From NCBI GenBank assembly GCA_020200235.1, contig JAIVJC010000136.1, forward strand, positions 1-37,114: 37,114 nt of DNA, given 5' to 3'. Origin of the DNA: Acidobacteriota bacterium. GTDB lineage: Bacteria; Acidobacteriota; Blastocatellia; Pyrinomonadales; Pyrinomonadaceae. Of the stretch, positions 8,740 through 15,905 are shown piece after piece. The notes beneath the pieces were generated by a model that was not told the DNA's origin, searched no databases, and saw only the letters and a list, made by a program, of their open reading frames with translations. The first letter of the stretch is position 1, and every line of letters starts with the position of its first letter. Both the position numbers and the translations under genes were made by a program.

Positions 8740-10014
8740 TTACTTGCCGCGGAGTTCGGGGCGCATGTGCGCGGGTCGGAAGCCGAAGGCGATGAAACGC
8801 GCGGGCAGGTCGCGGAGGATGGGCGTGCGAAGCAAGAGTCGGATCAGGAACGGCACGGCGACCGTCTGCCGCGATCCGAGTACGCCCGCGAGCACGCGCC
8901 GCTGGATGAAGGTTTGGATCGTCTGGATGATGCGCGTCGGGAGCTCGCGCTCGCGCTGCACGCGTCGGAGTTGCTCGTTCGTGACGTTGCCGCGCCTCAA
9001 CGGTTCGACCAGAACGTTCGCGGCGGCGGCGGCGTCCTGGATCGCGTAGTTGATGCCGACGCCACCGACCGGCGACATGATGTGCGCCGCGTCGCCGATC
9101 AGAAGCAGCCCCGCGCGATACCACGTCTTCAAACGGCTCGACTCGACCGAGAGCATCGAGACCTGCTTCCACTCCTTCAAGTGCGCCACGCGCTCAGCGT
9201 ACTCCGGCGCGGTCTCTGCGAAACTTTTTTTGAGCGCGTCGAGACCCGCGGCGCGCACCTGCTGGTAAGTCCCTTTGAAGATGATGTAGCCGATCTGCCA
9301 CTCGTCCAGACGGTCGAGCATCACGACGGCGTGACCCGCGCCGATGCGCCCGATGAAGCCCTCCGGATCGCCCGGCGCGCGCGGCAGACGGAACCACAGC
9401 ACGTCTATCGGCGGCGAGGTCTTCAAAGTCCCCGCGTCGAGCCCGCTCAGGTGGCGCACGCGGGAGCCGCGCCCGTCGGCGCCGACCGTGAGCGCGGAGC
9501 GCACTTCGTGCCAGCCGTCGTCGCCGTCGCGGTAGCGCACGCCGCGCACCCCACCACTCTCCTCGATCAACTCTTCGACCCGCGCGCCGAGCCGCAGCTC
9601 GAAGTCGGCGTAACGCTTCGCCTCCGCCACGAGGAACTCGATGAAGTGCGCCTGCGGCATCATCGTGATGTAGGGGAAGCGGGTCTTCAGGCGTTTGAAT
9701 TCGGCGGCGACGACCGCGCCCGCTCCGGTCATCAAGTTCGCCTTGCGAATCTTGGTGTGACGCAGTCGGAGCAGCGCGTCGGCGAGCCCCAGCTCGTCGA
9801 TGATCTCCATCGCCGAAGGGTGAAGGGTGTCGCCGCGGAAGTCGCGGTCGAAGTCCTCGTGCGCTTCGAGCAGGCAGACGGGCACGCCGTTGCGTGCGAG
9901 GATGAGCGCGAGCAGCGCCCCCGCCGGTCCCGCGCCGACGACGCAGCAGCGCGTCTCGACCGACTCGACTACTTTTTCCGCCGCGTCTACGTGTCTCCGT
10001 TGAGGATGATCCAT
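8740..10014 (-). CDS. FAD-dependent aromatic-type monooxygenase (PHBH/UbiH family)
   Basis: A 424-residue flavoprotein hydroxylase. It has the N-terminal dinucleotide motif CCVVGAGPAGALLALILARNG, the conserved DFRGDTLHPSAMEIIDELGL segment, and the second FAD motif LLIGDAAHIMSPVGGVGINY, which together define the PF01494-type oxidoreductases. The start was set at the ATG at 10014 (MDHPQRRHVDAAEK), because upstream sequence in this frame overlaps the UbiD gene and is Arg-rich shadow. It lies 23 nt after the reconstructed UbiD stop, so the two are probably co-transcribed. An aromatic or quinone-like substrate is plausible from the family and the UbiD neighbour, but the sequence does not fix it. 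Confidence 0.86.
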   Translation of the reverse strand: MDHPQRRHVDAAEKVVESVETRCCVVGAGPAGALLALILARNGVPVCLLEAHEDFDRDFRGDTLHPSAMEIIDELGLADALLRLRHTKIRKANLMTGAGAVVAAEFKRLKTRFPYITMMPQAHFIEFLVAEAKRYADFELRLGARVEELIEESGGVRGVRYRDGDDGWHEVRSALTVGADGRGSRVRHLSGLDAGTLKTSPPIDVLWFRLPRAPGDPEGFIGRIGAGHAVVMLDRLDEWQIGYIIFKGTYQQVRAAGLDALKKSFAETAPEYAERVAHLKEWKQVSMLSVESSRLKTWYRAGLLLIGDAAHIMSPVGGVGINYAIQDAAAAANVLVEPLRRGNVTNEQLRRVQRERELPTRIIQTIQTFIQRRVLAGVLGSRQTVAVPFLIRLLLRTPILRDLPARFIAFGFRPAHMRPELRGK

Positions 10015-10037
10015 ATCGCGCCTCGACTCACAATCGT

Positions 10038-11701
10038 TCAGCGAGGTTTGATGCCTTCGGGGAAATACTCGTCCCAGCGCGCGTCGACGAGCCGGGCGAT
10101 GTCTTCGCGCACGATCAGCTCTTCGGGGTAGCCGGGCTTCATGCGCGCGTCGATGACGACGGGCGAGGCGTAGGCGAGGTGGTGGCGCACGACCTTGATC
10201 TCGGCGGCGTGAAGGTCGGACGCGGGCTCGAAGCGCGTCCACGTCGCCCAGAGGAAGTCGGGGACGGAGCGCGCGACGCTCGCGTCGTCGTGGACGACGA
10301 CGATCTGCCAGTCCGTGAATCGGGGAGCGCGCCGCGGAACTCGCGCGGCGGATCGCGCACGGCGTCGCCGAGCCCGAGCATGAGGGCTTTGCTGCCCTCG
10401 TTGATTTTGCCGCTCGTGTAGTCGAGCGTGTCCATCGAGGTGTTGGTGAAGACGAAGAGATCGGTCTCGGGTCGGAAGCGCGCGAGGACGTGCTCGAAGA
10501 GTTTACGAAAATCGCGGAGGTCTTGCGGCGTGTCGGTTAAGAGCAGAAACTTCGTCAAGGAGAGTTGCCCCTCGCCGAGGATGCGGAAGGCGGAGACGAG
10601 CGCCTCCCGACGGTAGCGTTCGCGCACGACCGCCGCCGCGAGCGAGTGGAAGCCGGTCTCGCCGTAAGACCAGAGGTCGCGCACGCTCGGCATCACGAGC
10701 GGGAAGAGCGGCGAGAGCAGCTGCTGCAAATAGTCGCCGATGAAGAAGTCTTCCTGGCGCGGCTTGCCGACGACGGTCGCCGGGTAGACGGCGTCGCGAC
10801 GGTGGAAGACCGCGTCGACGTGGAAGACCGGGTAGTCGTGTTGCAAAGAATAGTAGCCGTAGTGATCGCCGAAGGGACCTTCGGGTCTGCGCTCGTGCGG
10901 CGGCACGTGACCTGTGAGCGCGAACTCCGCCTCGGCGACGAGGCGATGACCAGAGCCGCGCGGGTTCTTCGCCGTCCCGATCTTGCCGCCCGCGAGCAGG
11001 GAGGCGAGGACGAGTTCGGGCACGTCTTCCGGCAGCGGCGCGATCGCGGAGAGGATGAGCGCGGGCGCTCCTCCTAAAAAGACCGTGACGGGCAGCGACT
11101 CGTTCGCGCTCTCGGCTTCGTGGTAGTGGAAGCCGCCGCCCTTGTGAATCTGCCAGTGGAGACCCGTCGTCCGCGCGTCGTGGCGCTGCATCCGGTACAT
11201 CCCGAGGTTGTGCTTGCCCGTGCGCGGGTGCTCGGTGTAAACGAGCGGGAGCGTGACGAACGCCCCGCCGTCCTCCTGCCACGTCGTCAGCACCGGCAAC
11301 TCGTCGAGACGCGCGGGCGCGTCGACGACTTCCGCGACGGGCGCGCGCCGCACGTTCTTCGTCCCCAGCCTCAACGCTTCGACGGCGAGCGCGCGGTGCT
11401 GCCAGAGCTTGCTGGGGCGCGGCGGCAGGAGCGATTCGGCGACGTGTACGACCTCGCGCACAATCGCCTCCGGCTTCGCGCCGAACGCGAGCCCGATGCG
11501 GCGCGCCGTCCCGAAGAGGTTCGTCACGACGGGGTAGCGGCTCCCCTTCACGCGCTTGAACAGCAGTGCGGGGCCACCCTCGGCGATGACGCGGCGGTGG
11601 ACTTCCGCGAGTTCGAGGTAGGGATCGACCTCCGCCTCGACCGAGACGAGATCGTCTTCGCGCGCGAGGCTGTCGAGATATGTGCGGAGGCTGCGGTGCA
11701 T
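10038..11701 (-). pseudogene. UbiD-family prFMN-dependent decarboxylase with one-base frameshift
   Basis: UbiD enzymes use prenylated FMN to (de)carboxylate aromatic or unsaturated acids. The frame runs from the ATG at 11701 (MHRSLRTYLDSLAREDD) through UbiD blocks GMYRMQRHDARTTGLHW and EGPFGDHYGYYS (E274, D279). After P460 it goes off frame at a C4 run (G4 at 10322-10325 on the plus strand). Adding one C restores LPRFTDWQIVVVHDDASVA and a normal C-terminus ending in FPEGIKPR at 10038, giving 554 residues. The second acidic residue of the active-site box is Asp where many UbiDs have Glu; some menaquinone-type UbiD proteins also have GDH here as I recall the family. Sequencing error in a homopolymer is as likely as a true mutation. 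Confidence 0.85.
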
Positions 11702-11908
11702 GACTGGCGTGAAAATACTTTAACCGCAACGGTCACGGGGGCAAAGCCTTGAAGCGACTATCAGTAAGAAGTAAGTACGTGGAAGAAAATCTGGAGGGTG
11801 ATAGCGGGGTTAGGCTGCGCGGCGGTGCAAGGTGCTGTGCCATAATCTGTGCGTGCTCATTCAAGCGATGTACGAGTTCGGCATTGAGCCGAATTTTGGA
11901 GTGGAGTA
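11702..11908. promoter_or_regulatory. Divergent intergenic region with candidate extended -10 (TGCCATAAT, 11838-11846)
   Basis: This 207-bp gap separates UbiD (minus) from a small membrane ORF (plus). TGC followed by CATAAT matches an extended -10 element; no convincing -35 is present. A start site near 11853 would coincide with a GTG that opens an 18-codon frame (11853-11909), whose TAA overlaps the ATG of the small ORF. A longer open frame crossing the region (11749-12009) has no protein-like features. Confidence 0.3.
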
Positions 11909-12013
11909 ATGAGTATCAACATCCCATTATTACTTTTCTTCTTAGCCGTGCTGATCGGCATACTTGTCTTCGGAATTTACCTCGTGGTGTCCGTCTTCAC
12001 GCGGCGTAAATAG
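11909..12013 (+). CDS. Small single-pass membrane protein, 34 residues
   Basis: The peptide is MSINIPLLLFFLAVLIGI followed by LVFGIYLVVSVFTRRK: a short polar N-terminus, one hydrophobic helix of about 25 residues and a basic RRK tail, which predicts a cytoplasmic C-terminus. A GGAGTGGAGT purine-rich ribosome site lies just upstream of the ATG, whose first base is shared with the TAA of an 18-codon upstream frame. The region has a lower GC content than its neighbours. I do not recognise a family. The membrane-protein pattern and ribosome site make coding likely; the function is unknown. Confidence 0.6.
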   Translation: MSINIPLLLFFLAVLIGILVFGIYLVVSVFTRRK

Positions 12014-12062
12014 TATCCTCATTTGCCCAAGAGGACTTTTGCATCAGAAGCCCCGGTTGATT

Positions 12063-12090
12063 CAAAAGTCGCTTCACTTTCCGACTTTTG
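12063..12090. repeat. Perfect 9-bp hairpin downstream of the small membrane ORF
   Basis: CAAAAGTCG (12063-12071) pairs with CGACTTTTG (12082-12090) around a 10-nt loop. A further direct copy of GACTTTTGCA lies about 45 bp upstream, near 12038. It might end the small transcript or be a remnant of a repeat. The rest of 12014-12158 shows nothing else recognisable. Confidence 0.55.
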
Positions 12091-12158
12091 CACCAACGCC
12101 GAGATGGGAGAATACCTGATGGCGACTGGGCGCCGGCGTCCTCAAGTCTCTTAACTCG

Positions 12159-12184
12159 AAGCCCGCCTACCGTGGCGGGGCTTT
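12159..12184. terminator. GC-rich hairpin over the stop codon of the small exported protein
   Basis: AAGCCCGCC and GGCGGGGCTT form a bulged stem around TACCGT. It overlaps the last codons and TAG of the minus-strand gene and could serve plus-strand transcripts arriving from the small membrane ORF (stem then TTTCG). The T run is weak. Confidence 0.35.
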
Positions 12185-12793
12185 CGCCTCTGCGCTAGAA
12201 GTCGAAGGATCGAGTCGGCGCGTGATCTCGCGGGAGGCGAAGCGCGCGGCGGATGCGACTTTTACGTCGTTCGCGTCGGCGTAGGGCTTGATGCGTTCGA
12301 GCGTCGTGGCGTCGCCCGTGCGCGCGAGGGTTTCGATCAGGCGCGCGAGCGTGACGCCCTCCGAGCGGGCGAGGAAGAGGTAGAGCGGCTCGGGCGACTC
12401 CAACTCTGAGAGGTATGCCTGCGCCTGGTTGTAACGGCTCGACGAGAGCGCGCGCACGACCGCGTAGAGCGCTTCCGGCTTGCCGAGCCGGTAGAGCGCC
12501 CAGTCGAGCGCGAGGCGCACGCGGTCGTTCTTCTCCTGGAGGCGGTAGCCCTCGACGAGCCGGCGCCTGTCGGTCGCCTTGAGCCGCGCCAACTCCTCCG
12601 CCGCGCGCTGGCGCACGAGCGCGTCGAGGTTCGTGAGCTGTCGCGTGGCGACTTCCGCGTCGCCGCGCGCGCGCCCGATGGCGTCGTCCTGCATGGTCTG
12701 CTTGGACTGTGCGCGGGCGTCGGTCGCGAGCGCGGCGGCGAGGCAGAGAGACAGCGCGGGCAGGACGATGAATGCTCTTCCTTTGAACGACAT
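12167..12793 (-). CDS. Exported helical-repeat (HEAT-like) protein of unknown function
   Basis: A 208-residue protein that starts MSFKGRAFIVLPALSLC and has a signal peptide ending near ATDARAQ. The mature part is all alpha: NLDALVRQRAAEELARLKATD, VRLALDWALYRLGKPEALYAVVRAL and TLARLIETLARTGDATTLERI resemble HEAT or adaptin-like repeats. The ATG at 12793 was chosen because it has AGAGG 8 nt upstream and begins the signal peptide; the upstream extension is not protein-like. It lies downstream of the M16 pair on the same strand but is separated from it by a strong hairpin, so it may be transcribed separately. No enzymatic motif was seen. Confidence 0.72.
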   Translation of the reverse strand: MSFKGRAFIVLPALSLCLAAALATDARAQSKQTMQDDAIGRARGDAEVATRQLTNLDALVRQRAAEELARLKATDRRRLVEGYRLQEKNDRVRLALDWALYRLGKPEALYAVVRALSSSRYNQAQAYLSELESPEPLYLFLARSEGVTLARLIETLARTGDATTLERIKPYADANDVKVASAARFASREITRRLDPSTSSAEAKAPPR

Positions 12794-12858
12794 GGTTTGA
12801 GCCTCTTCGTGGTTCGGGTCTGACTTGTCAGCAGGGAGAGCGTGGAGAGATCGAACGA

Positions 12859-12900
12859 GAAGCGCGGCGACGCCCAACACTTCGAGCGTCGCCGCGCTTC
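12859..12900 (-). terminator. Perfect 15-bp hairpin after the M16 protease pair
   Basis: GAAGCGCGGCGACGC (12859-12873) pairs perfectly with GCGTCGCCGCGCTTC (12886-12900) around a 12-nt loop. It lies 9 nt past the stop of the second M16 gene. The downstream T content is low, so it may be a 3' stabiliser rather than a classical terminator. Confidence 0.65.
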
Positions 12901-12909
12901 ACGGTTCAG

Positions 12910-14409
12910 TCAGGGTGTCTTCGGGGCTTGCCGTAGGACGCCGCCGTTGAGGTTCAGCTCCGCGACGGGGTTGACCTCGACGTTCTGATACTTCTCCTTG
13001 AGCGCCGGCAGGAACTTCTTCGCGTCGCCGACGATGATCACGCTCGCGCCCTGCGAGGGGAGCCGCGAGGAGGCGAAGCGCTTCACGTCCGCCGCCGTGA
13101 TCGACTGCACGTTGTTCACGTAGGTGTTCATCTCGCCGAAGCTGAGGCCGTAGAGCGCGAGGCTCGCGACCTGACTGACGAGACCGCCGACGGTTTCGAG
13201 GTTGCGCGCGAAGCCGCCGATGAGCACAGCCTTGCGCGGCGTCAGCTCGGCGTCGGGCAGTTCGCCGTTGGCGAGGCGCGCAAGCTCGCCGAGCAGGAGG
13301 TCTGCGACCTGCGCGCCCGACTCGTTCTTGGTCTGCGCCGTGGCGGTGAAGGGTCCCGTGTCGCGCCGCACTTCCAGCGAGCTGCCCGCCCCGTAGCTCA
13401 AGCCGCGCTTGATGCGAATCTCCTGATTGAGGCGACCCGAATAGCCGCTCAAGACGGAGTTCGCGACGAGACCGCGGAAGAAGTCCTGATCCTTGCGGTT
13501 GATGCCGAGCCGCGTGACGAGCACGGCAGCCTGACCCGCGTCCGGCTTGTCGATGACGACGACGCGCGGCTTCGCACCCGCCGAGACTTTGCGCGCGGCG
13601 CTCGCCGGCAGCGCCGACGCGGGCTTCTTCCAGTCGCCGAAAAGTTTTTCCGCGAGCTGGAAGGCTTCGCCTGCGGTCACGTCTCCGCCGATGACGAGGA
13701 TCGCATTGTCGGGTCTGTAGTAGGTCTCGTGAAACTTGACGATGTCTACGCGCTTGATCTGCGCGACGGATTCGAGCGTGCCCGAGAGCGGGTGCCCGTA
13801 GGGCTCGTCGCCGAAGACGACGCGCGAGGCGACGAAGCGCGCGATGGCGCCGGGCTGACTGAGAGCGACGCTCATGTTGTCGAGGTACTGCTGGCGCAGG
13901 CGCTCGATCTCCTCGCTCTCGAAGACGGGGCGGCGCACCACGTCCGCGAGAATCTCCATCGCGGGCGCGAGCCGCGAAGCCTGCGCGTCGATGTTCGCCT
14001 GCGAGGCGTCCCAGCGCGCGCCCGATTCGATCGAGCCGCCGAGCGCCTCGATCTGTTCGGCGATCTCCGGCGCCTTGCGCGTCGTGGTGCCCTTCGTCAG
14101 CAGCGACGCGGTCATGTCGGCGAGACCCGCGAGCTGCGCCGGGTCTGCCTCGCCGCCCGTCTTGACCAGCAGGCGCGCGGCGGCGAGCGGAGTCGTGTGA
14201 CGCTCTATGACCACGACGCGCAAGCCGTTGGCGAGCGTGCGCTCGGCGGGCGCCGGGAATTTCACGGTGCGCGGGGCGGCGGGCGGGGGTGGCGTCGCCT
14301 GCGGCGCGGGAGCCTGCGCGAAGGCGGCGGACGCGAGCATCGCGAGCGTCAAGACGATCAGCGCGAGCGCGTAGAAGGCGTGGCGAAAAATTTTATCCCT
14401 CAGGTTCAT
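12910..14409 (-). CDS. M16 peptidase-family protein, catalytically inactive partner
   Basis: An exported 499-residue protein with a signal peptide (FYALALIVLTLAMLASAAFAQ). It has the two-domain M16 fold: TLANGLRVVVIERHTTPLAAARL at the N-terminus, HETYYRPDNAILVIGGDV, then the second domain with SVLSGYSGRLNQEIRIKRGLSYGAGSSLE. The zinc motif HxxEH is absent; the matching place reads LAGLADMTASLLTKGTT. This is typical of the non-catalytic subunit of tandem M16 pairs. Its ATG is 3 nt past the stop of the HxxEH-bearing gene, with GGAGGGG upstream, so the two are translationally linked. Such pairs degrade peptides in the periplasm, by family analogy. Confidence 0.9.
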   Translation of the reverse strand: MNLRDKIFRHAFYALALIVLTLAMLASAAFAQAPAPQATPPPPAAPRTVKFPAPAERTLANGLRVVVIERHTTPLAAARLLVKTGGEADPAQLAGLADMTASLLTKGTTTRKAPEIAEQIEALGGSIESGARWDASQANIDAQASRLAPAMEILADVVRRPVFESEEIERLRQQYLDNMSVALSQPGAIARFVASRVVFGDEPYGHPLSGTLESVAQIKRVDIVKFHETYYRPDNAILVIGGDVTAGEAFQLAEKLFGDWKKPASALPASAARKVSAGAKPRVVVIDKPDAGQAAVLVTRLGINRKDQDFFRGLVANSVLSGYSGRLNQEIRIKRGLSYGAGSSLEVRRDTGPFTATAQTKNESGAQVADLLLGELARLANGELPDAELTPRKAVLIGGFARNLETVGGLVSQVASLALYGLSFGEMNTYVNNVQSITAADVKRFASSRLPSQGASVIIVGDAKKFLPALKEKYQNVEVNPVAELNLNGGVLRQAPKTP

Positions 14410-14412
14410 CTC

Positions 14413-15504
14413 TTACTCCCCTCCCTTCGTCGCGCCGTTCGAGTTAGTCCCGCGGGGGGAGCCCGCGGGCTTCTTCATCGACTCCGGCAGGTAGTAGATG
14501 ACGAGGCGGTTCGCGTCGGTCATGTACTTCTTCATCACGCGCTGCACGTCGGCGGCGGTCACCTTTTCGAGCCGCGCGAGGTCGGTGTTGACGCGCTGCG
14601 GGTCGCCGAGCAGCACGGCGGCGTCGCCGATGGCGAGCGCCTTGCCGTTGTTGGTTTCGCGCTCGTGGAGCTGAGCCGTGACGAGCTGGTTCTTCGCCTT
14701 CTCGAGCTCGGCGGCGCTGACGGGCGCGTCCTGCATCTTCTTGATCTCGGCGAGCAGGGCGCGCTCCGCTTCCTCCGGCTTCTTCTCGCTGGCGAGGATG
14801 GCGAGGTAGGTGAACAGGCTCACATCCTCGCGCAGATCGCTGACCGCGCTCGTCTGCGCCGCGATCTGCTGCTCGTAGACGAGCGAGCGGTAGAGGCGGG
14901 AGGATTCGCCGCCCGACAAAATAACTTCGGCGACGCGCAGGGCGTCAACGTCGACGAACGACTTCTGCTCCAACAGGTAGAAGAGCCTGCCGTAGGGCGG
15001 CGCGAGCACTCTGGAGCGGAACTCCTCTTTGACCACGTCGCGCTCACTCTTGAAGTTCGGATCGTCGACGTTGAGCGAGCCCATGCGGTCGGCTTCAGCC
15101 CAGAGCAGCGTCTCCAGGTAGTTCGACGGGACGACCTCGTAATAGACCGTCACGTCGTCGGCGGTGAAGGCGTTGTTGTTGCCGCCCACGTCCTCGGTGA
15201 GCCGATCCATCATCTCGGACTTCATGTTCTTCGTCGATTTGAAGAGCATGTGCTCGAAGAGGTGCGCGAAGCCGCTGCGACCGTCGGGGTCGTCCTTCGA
15301 GCCGACCTTGTACCAGACCTGTATGGCGACGGTCGGGCTCGACTTGTCGACCGCGCTCAGGACCCTGAGCCCGTTCGCCAGCGTGCGCTGCTTGAACTCG
15401 ACGCGCGGCATCCGCGTCTGCGCCCGCGGCGCGCCCGAGAGCGCGACCATCCAGAGGACGAGCGCGGCGCACGACGCGAAAATCTTACGACTGTGACGAT
15501 GCAT
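14413..15504 (-). CDS. M16 zinc peptidase with HxxEH, apparently missing about 100 internal residues
   Basis: The catalytic member of the tandem M16 pair. A signal peptide (MHRHSRKIFASCAALVLWMVA...APRAQ) leads to TLANGLRVL and the inverted zinc motif HLFEH in GFAHLFEHMLF, with the later acidic ligand region ERDVVKEEF. The sequence then runs from FYLLEQKSF directly into VDVDALRVAEVILSGGESSRLY, which belongs to the second domain. The partner has about 105 residues between the equivalent points, including the HxTYYRPxN and GD segments. The join stays in frame near 14950-14960, giving 363 residues instead of roughly 460. The ATG at 15504 was preferred because GGAG lies 10 nt upstream; an ATG at 15522 is also open. 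Confidence 0.85.
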   Translation of the reverse strand: MHRHSRKIFASCAALVLWMVALSGAPRAQTRMPRVEFKQRTLANGLRVLSAVDKSSPTVAIQVWYKVGSKDDPDGRSGFAHLFEHMLFKSTKNMKSEMMDRLTEDVGGNNNAFTADDVTVYYEVVPSNYLETLLWAEADRMGSLNVDDPNFKSERDVVKEEFRSRVLAPPYGRLFYLLEQKSFVDVDALRVAEVILSGGESSRLYRSLVYEQQIAAQTSAVSDLREDVSLFTYLAILASEKKPEEAERALLAEIKKMQDAPVSAAELEKAKNQLVTAQLHERETNNGKALAIGDAAVLLGDPQRVNTDLARLEKVTAADVQRVMKKYMTDANRLVIYYLPESMKKPAGSPRGTNSNGATKGGE

Positions 15505-15905
15505 TAACTTTGTGCTCCACATTTTTGAGATTGATCGTTGGCTAGCCCGTCGCGGACTCGTCCGCTGCCCTGGCGACTATGATGGTCGCGCGTGCCCGTT
15601 TGTTGCAGGCAAAACGCCCGCTCCGGCGCGCCCCGGCAAAGATATTGAAGGGAGACGTGCCCGCTGGTTTACGAACCCTCGGCGCGATTTGTTTAGGCGC
15701 GCGGCCGTTTCCCTTCTCTCGATCCGTTAGCCGCCGCGCCGGGGCGCGCCCCTCCATTTTTGCCCGCGCCGTAAGTCTAGTATAAAATGGCGGTTGCAGG
15801 CGACTGCGCGGGGAGATCGCGGCGAGTTTGGCGGCGGTCGCTTTCGGCGGTCGTCTCCTTTTATCGGCGGGGGCTTTTTATCGGCGGGGGCTTTTTTGAG
15901 TTCGC
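15505..15905. promoter_or_regulatory. Intergenic region with candidate promoter TTTTGC-17-TATAAA (15758-15786)
   Basis: About 400 bp between divergent genes. TATAAA at 15781-15786 lies in TAGTATAAAAT, 17 nt after TTTTGC (15758-15763), a weak -35. It would drive the FHA/protease gene with a 5' leader of roughly 110 nt. No convincing gene is present; short overlapping frames on both strands are Arg-rich shadows. A GC-rich interrupted palindrome with GCGCCCC/GGGGCGCG elements lies near 15626-15750. Confidence 0.4.
15859..15891. repeat. Tandem repeat, 16-bp unit with 17-bp period, in the 5' leader
   Basis: Two identical copies of TTTTATCGGCGGGGGC (15859-15874 and 15876-15891) are separated by one T and followed by TTTTTT. 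They end 14 nt before the ATG at 15906. The G-rich part may act as the ribosome site or as a structured or regulator-binding element. Confidence 0.8.

Noticed and set aside
10015-10242. N-terminal extension of the FAD monooxygenase to 10242
   Set aside because: The extension is an out-of-frame copy of the UbiD 3' end; the Rossmann start fits the ATG at 10014.
11749-12009. 86-codon ORF crossing the small membrane gene
   Set aside because: No protein-like features, no ribosome site, and it overlaps a better small ORF in another frame.
12910-14409. Active M16 zinc protease
   Set aside because: The HxxEH motif is replaced by LADMT, so it is best called an inactive partner.
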